Shown here: piece by piece, positions 35,101 to 44,647 of the stretch
How the letters are laid out: each line of letters begins with the position of its first letter
Numbering within the stretch: position 1 is the first letter of the stretch
From: Gillisia hiemivivida
GTDB taxonomy: Bacteria; Bacteroidota; Bacteroidia; Flavobacteriales; Flavobacteriaceae
Reading direction: 5' to 3'
Assembly (NCBI RefSeq): GCF_007997295.1
Contig: NZ_VORY01000011.1
Coordinates: 37,718-101,717, forward strand
Length of the DNA: 64,000 nt
Notes under the pieces: generated by a model
Seen by the model: only the letters and a program-made list of their open reading frames with translations
What the model was told of the DNA's origin: nothing
The model's database searches: none
Position numbers and translations under genes: made by a program

Positions 35101-37998
35101 ATGAAGAATTTTCACTTAATGTGTTGTTTGTTTTTTCTCACTTTGGGAATTCAAGCTCAAACACAAGAAATCACAGGAACAGTTGTAGACGATCAGGAGC
35201 AGCCATTAGGTGGAGTTTCGGTCGCAATTGAAGGTACTAATAAAGGTACCATAACAGACTTTGATGGAAAATTTAATATTGAAGCAGCCATGGGTGAAAC
35301 CTTGGTTTTTTCTTTTGTGGGTTTTGACACCAAAAGAGTTGAGATACAAAGTGCAAGCATGAATGTAACTATGGTATCTGGATTAGCTCTAAGTGAAGTT
35401 TTGCTAACAGGGTCTCGTAATCCAAATAGAACTGTTGTAGAATCTACTGTTCCAATTGATGTTCTGAACATTAAAGAATTATCTTCTGCAGTGCCACAGG
35501 TTAATTTAAATCAGATGCTTAATTATGTAGCACCTTCATTTACGTCTAATACCCAAACAATTTCAGATGGAACAGATCATATAGATCCTGCTTCTTTAAG
35601 GGGATTGGGACCAGATCAGGTTTTGGTTTTGATAAATGGAAAACGAAGACATAACTCTTCCTTGATCAATGTGAATGGAACCTTTGGTAGAGGAAGTGTG
35701 GGAACAGATCTAAATGCAATTCCAGCTGTAGCTATCCAAAGAATAGAGGTTTTAAGAGATGGTGCTTCAGCTCAATACGGATCTGATGCTATTGCAGGAG
35801 TGATAAATATTGTATTAAATAAAAGCATAAATGAACTGGATCTTTCTGTTACAACTGGTGCTAATTTTACTGAAAATGCAAACGATCAAACCGGTGGTGT
35901 AGATGGTGAAACAGTAAATGTTGCTGCTAGTTATGGGATAGGTTTAGGGGAGAATGGCGGATACATTACATTCTCTGGAGATTTCGATTATCGTGAAGAT
36001 TACAGCAGAATGAAGGAATGGGAAGGCGAAATCTTTAAGGGATACAATGCAGTGGAAAATGTTGCATTTAATTCTGGAGAAGATATTACCAATTTAACTA
36101 ATGGGCAAATCCAGCAATTTGCACAAGGAGTTTCCTATTTCAGTCAGCAATTGAAAGACGATATTAATGCAGCTCCAGATAGGGAGACTTTGCAAACACT
36201 TTTGAACTTTGATGTAACCGAAGACGAATTGAATACTCGTGGACAAGAAAGAAGTGATTACAATATGAGAGTAGGACAATCTGCGCTAAGAGGTGGAAGA
36301 TTTTTTGCTAACTTCTCTTTGCCATTAGATGATGAAGGGACCGAATTATATTCCTTTGCGGGAATAAGTTCTCGAAGAGGGAATTCTGCCGGTTTTTACA
36401 GATTGCCAAATCAAAATAGAACCTATACACCTATATATATAAACGGATTCTTACCAGAGATCAATTCTAAGATAAATGACAAATCTATCGCTACCGGAAT
36501 TCGTGGAAAAATTGGAGAATGGGAAGTAGATTTCAGTAACACCTGGGGGAGAAATGAATTTTTGTATTTGATATCTAATACTTCTAATGCATCTTTAAAA
36601 CAAGCCAGTCCAACTACTTTTGATGCTGGAGGATTCTCTTTTGCTCAAAACACAACCAACTTAGATATTTCCAATTTTTATGAAGATTTCTTTTCTGGTG
36701 TGAATGTGGCCTTTGGAGCAGAATATAGATTGGAGAATTATGAGATAGTTTCAGGTGAGAGAGGTTCTTATGAACAGTATACCGAGAATGGGACTCCTAT
36801 AACGATGGCGTCACAATCTCCAGCAACAGATTTCTTCGGTAGGGCAAGACCAGGAGGATCTCAAGTTTTTCCAGGATTCAGTCCGAAAAATGAATTGTCT
36901 CGTGAGCGAAGCAGTATTGCGGGATATTTTGATATTGAAGCAGATCTTACAGAACGATTCTTAATGACTTTCGCCACTAGATTTGAGGACTATTCAGATT
37001 TTGGTTCAACTATTAATTTTAAAGTATCTTCAAGATATAAATTAACAGATAACATTAATATTAGAGGTGCTGTAAATACTGGTTTTAGAGCCCCTTCATT
37101 ACATCAGTTAAATTTTAATTCGACTTCCACAATTTTTGATAATGACGGAAACCCACAAGAAGTAGGAACATTTACAAACGATAGTCGCGCAGCCAAATTA
37201 TTAGGGATCCCTCAGCTAAAAGAAGAAACTTCACAAAGTTTAAGTGTTGGTTTTACTGCACAAATTCCAGATGCTAATTTATCTTTGACTGTAGATGGTT
37301 ATTTTGTAGCAATAGATGATCGAGTGGTTTACACAGGTCAGTTTGAGCCTAAGAAAAATGCTGATGGTGAATACGTTGGTGCTCAATTAGAACTATTTAA
37401 TTTGTTGAATCAAGCTAACGCAACGGCAGCTTCCTTTTTTGCCAATGCAATAAATACCGAATCTAAAGGTGTGGATCTAGTATTAACTCATGATGCAACT
37501 TTTAATAATGGATTTACTTTGAAATCCGATCTAGCAGCTACACTTTCAAAAACAAAACAAGTAGGAGATATAAATTCTTCCGATATTTTGAGACGTGCAG
37601 AATTAGTTGGTACCTACTTTCCGGAAGATAGTAGAGTATATTTAGAAGAAGCAGTTCCAAGAACAAAAGTGAACCTTACCAATAGCTTAACGGCTGGAAA
37701 ATTTAATGTATTCTTAAGGAATGTTTTCTTTGGGGAGGTTACAGAAGCATCTACAACCATAGCTAACCAACAAGTGTTTAGTTCCAAGATAGTGACAGAT
37801 CTATCTCTTGGTTATAAAGCTTCTGAAGCATTGACACTAACAGTAGGAGCTAATAATTTATTAGATGTGTATCCAGATAGAGCAAAAGCCGAGTTTAATA
37901 ACCGAAGTGATGGACGTTTCGACTGGTCTAGGAGAGCTCAACAATTTGGGATTGGTGGTAGATTTTTATTTGCCAGAGTAGCCTTTACATTGAAATAA
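35101..37998 (+). CDS. TonB-dependent receptor with carboxypeptidase-regulatory-like domain
   Basis: A 965-residue receptor with a signal peptide (cleavage near GIQAQT), an N-terminal domain starting [15 protein letters not shown] (about 23-110), a plug domain containing [19 protein letters not shown] (near 220) and a large barrel. The plug carries the LINGKRRH segment typical of this subgroup. There is no SusD-like lipoprotein next to it, so a polysaccharide system is unlikely. The ligand is not evident. It is a monocistronic gene ending in a clear terminator. Confidence 0.92.
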   Translation: MKNFHLMCCLFFLTLGIQAQTQEITGTVVDDQEQPLGGVSVAIEGTNKGTITDFDGKFNIEAAMGETLVFSFVGFDTKRVEIQSASMNVTMVSGLALSEVLLTGSRNPNRTVVESTVPIDVLNIKELSSAVPQVNLNQMLNYVAPSFTSNTQTISDGTDHIDPASLRGLGPDQVLVLINGKRRHNSSLINVNGTFGRGSVGTDLNAIPAVAIQRIEVLRDGASAQYGSDAIAGVINIVLNKSINELDLSVTTGANFTENANDQTGGVDGETVNVAASYGIGLGENGGYITFSGDFDYREDYSRMKEWEGEIFKGYNAVENVAFNSGEDITNLTNGQIQQFAQGVSYFSQQLKDDINAAPDRETLQTLLNFDVTEDELNTRGQERSDYNMRVGQSALRGGRFFANFSLPLDDEGTELYSFAGISSRRGNSAGFYRLPNQNRTYTPIYINGFLPEINSKINDKSIATGIRGKIGEWEVDFSNTWGRNEFLYLISNTSNASLKQASPTTFDAGGFSFAQNTTNLDISNFYEDFFSGVNVAFGAEYRLENYEIVSGERGSYEQYTENGTPITMASQSPATDFFGRARPGGSQVFPGFSPKNELSRERSSIAGYFDIEADLTERFLMTFATRFEDYSDFGSTINFKVSSRYKLTDNINIRGAVNTGFRAPSLHQLNFNSTSTIFDNDGNPQEVGTFTNDSRAAKLLGIPQLKEETSQSLSVGFTAQIPDANLSLTVDGYFVAIDDRVVYTGQFEPKKNADGEYVGAQLELFNLLNQANATAASFFANAINTESKGVDLVLTHDATFNNGFTLKSDLAATLSKTKQVGDINSSDILRRAELVGTYFPEDSRVYLEEAVPRTKVNLTNSLTAGKFNVFLRNVFFGEVTEASTTIANQQVFSSKIVTDLSLGYKASEALTLTVGANNLLDVYPDRAKAEFNNRSDGRFDWSRRAQQFGIGGRFLFARVAFTLK

Positions 37999-38018
37999 AA
38001 ACAAATACTTAAATTAGT

Positions 38019-38040
38019 AAAGCAGTCTTCGGGCTGCTTT
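38019..38040 (+). terminator. Intrinsic terminator after the TonB receptor
   Basis: AAAGCAGTC and GGCTGCTTT pair (one G-T) around a stable TTCG tetraloop and are followed by a T-run. Confidence 0.9.
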
Positions 38041-38146
38041 TTTTATTCATATTTTTTAGAAGTTTATTTGGCAAGTATTCCAAAGTCCGTAAATATAATA
38101 GCCTCAATTTTACTAAATAAGCTATTTTTGCACAAACTGTCCAGCT

Positions 38147-39175
38147 ATGTATAAATCCCTGATAAGGCCTCTTTTATTCAATTTTGACCCTGAAAAGGTT
38201 CATTATTTCACCTTTGATGCACTTAAGTTCCTTTTTAAGATACCAGGGGTTTCAATGTTGTTGAAAAACAAGTTTCAGATGAATGATCCAAGATTGGAGA
38301 GAAAGGTGTTTGGATTAACCTTTAAAAATCCGGTTGGATTGGCTGCAGGTTTCGATAAAAATGCAGTTTTATACAAGGAATTAGATCAGTTAGGTTTCGG
38401 GTTTGTGGAGATAGGAACTGTTACTCCAAAAGGACAACCGGGGAATGATAAGACAAGATTGTTCAGGCTCAAGGAAGATTCGGCTATTATTAATAGAATG
38501 GGATTTAATAACGAAGGGGTTGAGGCAGCAGTTAAACGATTGAAAACCAATAAGAATGTTCTAATTGGTGGCAATATAGGAAAGAACAAGATCACACCAA
38601 ATGAAGAGGCTGTTTCAGATTACAAGATATGCTTTGAAGCTTTATTTAACTACGTAGATTATTTTGTGGTGAACGTTAGTTCTCCAAACACTCCAAATCT
38701 TCGTGCCCTGCAGGATAAGGAACCTTTAACAGCATTATTAAATACACTTCAGCAATTAAATTTATCGAAACCCAAACCAAAACCAATTCTTTTGAAGATT
38801 GCGCCAGATCTTTCAGACGATCAGCTTCTGGATATTATAGAAATTGTTTCAGTTACAGGTATTGCAGGAGTAATTGCTACTAATACTACTATTTCCAGAG
38901 ATAAGCTTCAGTCTAAGAATAAAATTGAAATGGGTGGTTTAAGTGGGAAACCATTAAAACATAGATCTACGGAAGTAATTCGTTTTCTTTCAGAAAAAAG
39001 CAATAAAGCATTCCCTATTATAGGAGTTGGAGGAATTCATTCTGCCGAAGATGCGCTGGAAAAACTAGAAGCTGGAGCTAGTTTAATTCAGCTTTATACA
39101 GGTTTTATTTATGAAGGTCCGGGATTGATAAAAGAGATAAATAAAGCTATTTTATCTTCAACTAATAAAATATAG
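38147..39175 (+). CDS. pyrD: Dihydroorotate dehydrogenase (quinone), class 2
   Basis: PyrD oxidises dihydroorotate to orotate, passing electrons to menaquinone at the inner membrane. The 342-residue protein has the amphipathic N-terminal helix of class 2 enzymes, the FMN-binding [11 protein letters not shown] (near 66) and the catalytic Ser in [11 protein letters not shown]. Class 1 enzymes have Cys there. A -7 box (TATTTTTG, 38123-38130) lies 16 bases before the ATG. Its product is the substrate of PyrE at 3360-4001. Confidence 0.96.
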   Translation: MYKSLIRPLLFNFDPEKVHYFTFDALKFLFKIPGVSMLLKNKFQMNDPRLERKVFGLTFKNPVGLAAGFDKNAVLYKELDQLGFGFVEIGTVTPKGQPGNDKTRLFRLKEDSAIINRMGFNNEGVEAAVKRLKTNKNVLIGGNIGKNKITPNEEAVSDYKICFEALFNYVDYFVVNVSSPNTPNLRALQDKEPLTALLNTLQQLNLSKPKPKPILLKIAPDLSDDQLLDIIEIVSVTGIAGVIATNTTISRDKLQSKNKIEMGGLSGKPLKHRSTEVIRFLSEKSNKAFPIIGVGGIHSAEDALEKLEAGASLIQLYTGFIYEGPGLIKEINKAILSSTNKI

Positions 39176-39190
39176 TAAACCCATTTTTTA

Positions 39191-39799
39191 GTGCTACTAC
39201 AACTTATTCCTTTTTTAACAGCTTCAATATTATTAACCTTATCTCCAGGCCCAGATATAATTTATGTATTGGTACAAAGTATTTCTAATGGGAAAAAGGC
39301 TGGGATTGCAACCACATTAGGTCTTGTTTCTGGAATTCTTATCCATACTAGCCTTGTAGCATTCGGAGTTTCTGCAGTTATTAAAGCTTCCCCAATATTA
39401 TTTAGCTTAATTAAGATATTCGGCGCCTTGTATTTGTTTTTTCTAGCCTATAAGGTTTTTAAAAGTGATAGTTCTATTGCGATTGATGGGGTTCCTCAAA
39501 AAAGCTCTAAAAATTTATTTCGTCAAGGATTTATAATGAATGTCTTAAATCCTAAGGTTACTATTTTCTTTCTAGCCTTTTTTCCAGGATTTCTATGGGA
39601 ACCTGAGGGTAATACTATTCTTCAATTTTATATACTAGGTTTCCTATTCATTTTGCAGGCTTTATTGATTTTTGGAGCTGTAGCATTGCTTGCCGGTAAA
39701 ATTTCTGAATATTTAATGCAGCATAGAAGATCGGGTGTGTTTTTGAAATGGATACAGGTGGTGGTTTTTGTTGGAATAGGAATTTTGATATTGATATAG
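39191..39799 (+). CDS. LysE/RhtB family amino-acid exporter
   Basis: A 202-residue inner-membrane protein with six predicted helices, belonging to the LysE family, whose members export amino acids such as lysine, threonine or homoserine lactone. The family signature LSPGPDIIYVLVQS lies at residues 17-30. The start is GTG at 39191, 15 bases after the pyrD stop; no ATG keeps the first helix. The substrate cannot be told from sequence. Confidence 0.9.
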   Translation: MLLQLIPFLTASILLTLSPGPDIIYVLVQSISNGKKAGIATTLGLVSGILIHTSLVAFGVSAVIKASPILFSLIKIFGALYLFFLAYKVFKSDSSIAIDGVPQKSSKNLFRQGFIMNVLNPKVTIFFLAFFPGFLWEPEGNTILQFYILGFLFILQALLIFGAVALLAGKISEYLMQHRRSGVFLKWIQVVVFVGIGILILI

Positions 39800-39901
39800 T
39801 TCTGAGAATATTTGCAATATCTTAATTTTCAGGACTTAATTCCCTTTGGATTTACATTCTTCACATATTTCTTCTTTATTTTTATATAATTGCTAAAATA
39901 G

Positions 39902-39909
39902 TATCTTTG
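39902..39909 (+). promoter_or_regulatory. -7 box of the HMG-CoA lyase gene
   Basis: TATCTTTG matches TAnnTTTG and ends three bases before the ATG at 39913. Transcription would begin at or next to the start codon, so the mRNA is predicted leaderless. The -33 position shows TTTT. Confidence 0.6.
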
Positions 39910-39912
39910 AGC

Positions 39913-40776
39913 ATGGATAAAATTAAACTCATTGAATGTCCCAGGGATGCAATGCAAGGCATAAAATCTTTTATCCCTACAAAAGAGAAAGTTCAATATA
40001 TCCAGTCGCTTCTTCGGTGTGGTTTTGATACTATAGATTTTGGCAGTTTTGTTTCTCCAAAGGCTATTCCACAGATGATAGATACTGCTGAGGTCTTATC
40101 TAAATTAGATCTCTCCGCAACTCAAAGTAAATTACTTGCGATTATCGCAAATGTCCGAGGCGCTCAAGATGCCTCTAAACATCCCGAGATCAAATATCTT
40201 GGTTACCCGTTCTCTATTTCTGAAAACTTTCAGATGCGTAATACCCATAAGACCATCGATGAGTCTGTAGAGACTTTAAAACAGATCTTGGAAATTGCGA
40301 ATGCTTCAGATAAGGAAGTGGTTGCTTATTTATCTATGGGATTTGGAAATCCTTATGGTGATCCATGGAATGTGGAAATAGTGGGAGAGTGGACAGAAAA
40401 ATTATCTAAGATGGGAGTAAGTATACTATCATTATCGGATACTATTGGAAGTAGCACCCCAGAAATAATTTCTTATTTGTTTTCTAATTTAATTCCAAGA
40501 TATCCACATATTGAATTTGGTGCACATTTACATACTACTCCAAGTAAGTGGCACGAAAAGATAGATGCAGGTTATACTGCTGGTTGCAGAAGGTTTGATG
40601 GTGCCATCCAAGGTTTTGGCGGCTGCCCTATGGCAAAAGACGATTTAACAGGGAATATGCCTACAGAAAAAATGCTTTCCTACTTCAATGCTAAGAAAGC
40701 AGATTCCAATATTAAAATGACCAGCTTCGAATCTTCATATAATGAGGCAACTAAAATATTCTCTGCTTACCATTAA
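39913..40776 (+). CDS. Hydroxymethylglutaryl-CoA lyase-like protein
   Basis: A 287-residue TIM-barrel protein of the HMG-CoA lyase family, which cleaves HMG-CoA to acetoacetate and acetyl-CoA in leucine breakdown. The catalytic Arg/Asp are in ECPRDAMQG (residues 8-16), the metal-binding His pair is in HLHTTP and the active-site Cys lies in GFGGCPMAKDD near 237. I chose ATG 39913; a TTG two codons earlier sits within the promoter box. Other leucine-degradation genes are not adjacent. Confidence 0.92.
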   Translation: MDKIKLIECPRDAMQGIKSFIPTKEKVQYIQSLLRCGFDTIDFGSFVSPKAIPQMIDTAEVLSKLDLSATQSKLLAIIANVRGAQDASKHPEIKYLGYPFSISENFQMRNTHKTIDESVETLKQILEIANASDKEVVAYLSMGFGNPYGDPWNVEIVGEWTEKLSKMGVSILSLSDTIGSSTPEIISYLFSNLIPRYPHIEFGAHLHTTPSKWHEKIDAGYTAGCRRFDGAIQGFGGCPMAKDDLTGNMPTEKMLSYFNAKKADSNIKMTSFESSYNEATKIFSAYH

Positions 40777-40813
40777 TATTATCGATACTTCTCCTGACTA
40801 TTATTGCTAAATA

Positions 40814-40869
40814 TTATTTAAAATTAATCTAAATAAGTTTTGTGAAATTGGATTTCGTGTATATATTTG
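40814..40869 (+). promoter_or_regulatory. Promoter and putative iron operator of the DUF4856-TonB operon
   Basis: TTTG (40839-40842) is followed after 19 bases by TATATTTG (40862-40869), a full consensus promoter. Just upstream, TTATTTA and TAAATAA (40814-40836) form a 7-bp inverted repeat containing TTTAAAATTAATCTAAA, which departs from perfect dyad symmetry at two positions. A related sequence, TTTTAAATCAGTCTAAAT, lies downstream at 40889-40906. The pair resembles operators of iron-sensing DtxR/Fur-type repressors; the assignment is inference. Confidence 0.65.
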
Positions 40870-40914
40870 CACTCGAAATTAATCACTATTTTAAATCAGT
40901 CTAAATAAAAGAAG

Positions 40915-42123
40915 ATGAGAAAAATATTTTTATCAGCAATCATAGGAAGCCTAACATTGCTTTCATGTACATCTGATGACACCCCTAAGCCCGGAGCTAA
41001 TAATATTGAAACTCCTGTAAATTACACCTTCGAAAGAGATAATAGTTCTACAGTAGACTATAATGGTCAGACTACAAGATTACAAATGTCCGCGGAGTTA
41101 TTCTCTAACTTTACAGACTTTGATAATGCTTCAGAAGAATTATTATTGAACATGTTTTCCAATGAAAACTCTCCGTTTGAAAATGCTAGCCTAAATGAAT
41201 CTTCAAAAAGTGTAAAATCTAAAGTAGCTGCTTCAAGTCTATATTTTTCTGCAAATACTGTAGAAAGTTCAGAGATTAAAAATGATTTTGATTCTTATAT
41301 TTCTGGGCAGTTCACTACTGTAAAGGAAAATAAAGATGTTTTGGCGGAAGCCGGTGTTTCCGGGCAAATTGCTCAGGGTTCAAGTGTACGTTACGTTAAT
41401 GAGAAAGGACTTGAGTTGAATCAGGCATTTGCTAAAGGTTTAATAGGTGGATTCCTTGCAGATCAGATCCTTAATAATTATCTGTCTAAACTTGTATTGG
41501 ATGAAGCAGATAACCGTTCAAATAACGATGCAAAGGTTCTAGAAGAAGGAGAGCTTTATACTACCATGGAGCATAAATGGGATGAGGCTTATGGATACCT
41601 TTATGGTGACCCTTCTATCCCTACTGCTAATCCTAATTCGAAATTAAATGAAAGTGACGATCGTTTACTTTTCAATTATTTAGGTCAGGTTGATGCTAAT
41701 GAGAACTTTGCCGGATTAGCGGAAAGTACTTTTGAAGCTTTTAAAACAGGTCGGGCGGCAATTGTAGCAGGAGATTATCAAACCCGTGATGAGCAGGTTG
41801 CTATTATTCAGGAGAATATTTCAAAAGTGATCGCAGTAAGAGCGGTACATTATCTTCAAGGAGGTAAATCTGCTTTAGCTGAAGATAATAAAGGAGCTGC
41901 TTTTCATGAGCTTTCAGAAGGCTTCGGTTTCATATACAGTCTTAGATTTACTAATAATCCAGGTACTGACATGCCATACATATCAAAGGAAAAGGTAGCT
42001 ATGTACAAGGAGCAATTATTAGAAGGAAATGGTTTTTGGGATGTAACTCCAGAAACATTGGATAGCATCTCTGAAGAGATCGCAGGGGCCTTTGGATTTA
42101 GTGTTGCTGATGCAGCAGAATAA
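40915..42123 (+). CDS. DUF4856 domain lipoprotein
   Basis: A 402-residue lipoprotein (lipobox TLLSC, Cys near 18). The mature protein fits DUF4856: NYTFERDNSSTVDYNGQTTR near the start, a helical middle with MEHKWDEAYGYLYGDP, and a C-terminal half rich in helices. The MEHKWDEAYGY motif recalls imelysin-like helical folds. It is the first gene of an operon with imelysin, HTTM and TonB genes, which suggests a surface or periplasmic role in iron capture (inference). Confidence 0.85.
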   Translation: MRKIFLSAIIGSLTLLSCTSDDTPKPGANNIETPVNYTFERDNSSTVDYNGQTTRLQMSAELFSNFTDFDNASEELLLNMFSNENSPFENASLNESSKSVKSKVAASSLYFSANTVESSEIKNDFDSYISGQFTTVKENKDVLAEAGVSGQIAQGSSVRYVNEKGLELNQAFAKGLIGGFLADQILNNYLSKLVLDEADNRSNNDAKVLEEGELYTTMEHKWDEAYGYLYGDPSIPTANPNSKLNESDDRLLFNYLGQVDANENFAGLAESTFEAFKTGRAAIVAGDYQTRDEQVAIIQENISKVIAVRAVHYLQGGKSALAEDNKGAAFHELSEGFGFIYSLRFTNNPGTDMPYISKEKVAMYKEQLLEGNGFWDVTPETLDSISEEIAGAFGFSVADAAE

Positions 42124-42132
42124 AACAATTAG

Positions 42133-42159
42133 CCGGAGCATTATTTTTATAAGCTCCGG
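42133..42159 (+). terminator. Intercistronic hairpin between DUF4856 and imelysin genes
   Basis: CCGGAGC pairs with GCTCCGG, and the stem continues as TTAT/ATAA after a one-base bulge. It is followed by the T-rich stretch TCTTTAATATTTTT. It may act as a partial terminator that lowers expression of downstream genes, or protect the upstream mRNA. Confidence 0.6.
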
Positions 42160-42177
42160 TCTTTAATATTTTTAATT

Positions 42178-43272
42178 ATGAAAAAATTTTCTAGAATTTT
42201 AATTTTTGCTTCTTTGATTTTTACTGCATGCTCTTCAGAAGATGAAGGTAGTGGAAACAATGAGGTCAATACTTTTGATCGCGGAGCGATGTTGGAGAAT
42301 TGGGCCGACAATATAATTGTTCCGTCTTTTGATAATTTCAAAAGTTCAACTCAGCAATTAGAAGATCTTACAATTGCTTTTACTTCAAACCCTTCTGAAG
42401 AAAACCTGGTTGCCTTAAGAAGTCAATTCGAAAGTTCTTACCTCGATTTTCAAACAGTTGCAATGTTTGATATTGGTAGAGCAGAGGAGTTAAGTTACAG
42501 AAGGTTTCTAAATACTTACCCACTGGCGACTTCAGAAGTTGAAAGTAAGATAGCTAGTGGTTCGCATAATTTAGAATTGCCTTCCAGCTTTACAAAGCAG
42601 GGTTTTCCTGCACTGGATTATCTGTTGAATGGCCTAGGAGAGACAGATGCTGAAATAGTTGCCAAATATTCTTCTGAAAACTATAGAAATTATCTTTTAG
42701 ATGTTTCCAAAAGAATAAACTCACTAACTACAGAAGTGAATTCTTCTTGGCAAGGTGATTATAGAGATACATTTGTTAGTAGTACAAGTTCTTCGAGTAC
42801 TGGTTCTGTAGATAAGTTTACCAATAAATTCATCATGTATTATGAGACTTTTCTTCGATCAGGGAAGATAGGTTATCCAGCGGGTGCATTTACTGGAACA
42901 CCTTCTCCAATTAATGTGGAGGCATACTATTCAGTTGATCTTTCTAAAAAACTTTATCTGCAAGCTTTAAAAACAACCCAGGATTTTTTCAACGGAAAAC
43001 ATTTTAATGCCAGTCAGACCGGTAAGAGCTATAAGCAGTATTTAGAATTTCTGGAAAGAGGTGATCTAGCAAATGATATTCTTAGCCAGTTTGGCACAAT
43101 CAATTCTCAGGCTAGTAATCTCGATACTAGTTTTAAAAGTCAGGTACAAACAAATAATACATTGATGCTGGTTGCGTTTGATGAACTTCAGAAAGGGGTG
43201 GTTCTATTAAAATTAGATATGGTTCAGGCGCTTTCAATCAGCATAAACTACGTAGACTCAGACGGAGATTAG
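42178..43272 (+). CDS. Imelysin family lipoprotein
   Basis: A 364-residue lipoprotein (lipobox IFTAC) of the imelysin family (peptidase M75-like, iron-regulated IrpA-like). Imelysins are helical periplasmic or surface proteins tied to iron uptake; peptidase activity is doubtful. The GxHxxE motif position reads GFPALD (near 141), so His is replaced by Pro and Glu by Asp, as in a subgroup of Bacteroidota homologues. It follows the DUF4856 gene by 54 bases that contain a hairpin. Confidence 0.88.
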   Translation: MKKFSRILIFASLIFTACSSEDEGSGNNEVNTFDRGAMLENWADNIIVPSFDNFKSSTQQLEDLTIAFTSNPSEENLVALRSQFESSYLDFQTVAMFDIGRAEELSYRRFLNTYPLATSEVESKIASGSHNLELPSSFTKQGFPALDYLLNGLGETDAEIVAKYSSENYRNYLLDVSKRINSLTTEVNSSWQGDYRDTFVSSTSSSSTGSVDKFTNKFIMYYETFLRSGKIGYPAGAFTGTPSPINVEAYYSVDLSKKLYLQALKTTQDFFNGKHFNASQTGKSYKQYLEFLERGDLANDILSQFGTINSQASNLDTSFKSQVQTNNTLMLVAFDELQKGVVLLKLDMVQALSISINYVDSDGD

Positions 43273-43282
43273 TAGGTAGCAG

Positions 43283-44647
43283 ATGAGGCGGTCCATAACA
43301 AAATATCTTAATTCTTATACCGATGCCGCTCCATTAGCAGTTTTTCGCATAGGTTTTGGAATAATGATGTTGGCCAGTATTATACGTTTTTATCTGAATG
43401 GATGGATTGAAAAACTTTATATAACTCCAAAATTTCATTTTAGTTATTATGGATTTGAATGGGTGAAACCGCTTGGCGATTTCACCTATTTGCTTTTTAT
43501 AGTATGTGGAGCCGCAGCCTTTTTTGTTGCGATAGGTTATAAATATAGAATTGCTATCATCACTTTTTTCCTTAGTTTCACCTATATAGAACTAATGGAC
43601 AAGACCACTTATTTAAACCATTATTATTTTATAAGTATTCTTAGCTTCTTACTAATTTTTTTACCGGCGAGTTCCTACTTTTCTTTAGATGCGTGGAGGA
43701 ATTCAGGAAAAGCTTTTCAAAAAATTCCACGCTGGTGCATAGATTCAATTAAGCTCTTGCTTGCAATGGTCTATTTCTATGCCGGTCTGGCTAAACTTAA
43801 TTCAGATTGGTTAATTAATGCTATGCCATTAAAGATCTGGCTCCCTTCAAAATATGATCTGCCTTTCTTTGGAGATCTTATGCAACAGGAATGGGTTCCT
43901 TATGCCTTCAGTTGGAGCGGTATGCTCTATGATCTTTTAATACCTTTTTTATTATTATACAAAAGAACGCGGTTTGTAGCGTTTTTGGCTGTGATCGTTT
44001 TTCACGTACTCACACGGGTTTTATTTCCTATTGGGATGTTTCCTTATATCATGATAATTAGTGCCCTAATATTCTTCAGCCCACAGGTACATCACCAAAT
44101 TTTGAATAAGATTTCTTCATGGTTCAATATAAGTAAAGTGAAATTTGATAATAATAAGTTACTCTTTAGTAAACCAGGAAATAGAAAATTTAAAATTTCG
44201 GTTGTTGCTATATTTTTCCTTGTTCAATTATTATTTCCTTGGCGATATTTACTGTATCCCAACGAACTATTCTGGACAGAAGAAGGCTTTAGATTCTCAT
44301 GGCGAGTAATGCTAATGGAGAAAGCGGGATATGCCGAATTTAAAGTTGTAGATGCAGATTCCGGCAAAAGATTCTATGTGAATAATTCAGATTTTCTTAC
44401 TCCATTTCAAGAAAAGCAGATGTCTTTTCAACCCGATTTTATTTTACAATACGCTCATTTTCTTGCAGATCATTTCAGAAAAGAAGGTCATAGCAATATT
44501 GAAGTCTATGTAGAAAGTTATGTAGGTCTTAATGGCAGAAAAAGTAAGCCCTATATAGGTGCCGATGTTAATTTGCTTAATTTTGCCGACTCTTTTAAAC
44601 ACAAAACATTCATTTTACCATTTTATGATGAAATTAAAGGTCTTTAG
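43283..44647 (+). CDS. HTTM domain (vitamin K-dependent gamma-carboxylase-like) membrane protein
   Basis: A 454-residue integral membrane protein. The first two-thirds contain about six to eight hydrophobic helices with the HTTM pattern (FRIGFGIMMLASIIRF, YLNHYYFIS, AMVYFYAGLAKLNSDWL). The last third is a soluble domain rich in aromatic residues. Animal relatives carboxylate glutamate using vitamin K. Bacterial ones are uncharacterised. Placed between imelysin and a TonB receptor and overlapping the latter by 20 bases, it probably serves iron acquisition. Confidence 0.85.
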   Translation: MRRSITKYLNSYTDAAPLAVFRIGFGIMMLASIIRFYLNGWIEKLYITPKFHFSYYGFEWVKPLGDFTYLLFIVCGAAAFFVAIGYKYRIAIITFFLSFTYIELMDKTTYLNHYYFISILSFLLIFLPASSYFSLDAWRNSGKAFQKIPRWCIDSIKLLLAMVYFYAGLAKLNSDWLINAMPLKIWLPSKYDLPFFGDLMQQEWVPYAFSWSGMLYDLLIPFLLLYKRTRFVAFLAVIVFHVLTRVLFPIGMFPYIMIISALIFFSPQVHHQILNKISSWFNISKVKFDNNKLLFSKPGNRKFKISVVAIFFLVQLLFPWRYLLYPNELFWTEEGFRFSWRVMLMEKAGYAEFKVVDADSGKRFYVNNSDFLTPFQEKQMSFQPDFILQYAHFLADHFRKEGHSNIEVYVESYVGLNGRKSKPYIGADVNLLNFADSFKHKTFILPFYDEIKGL

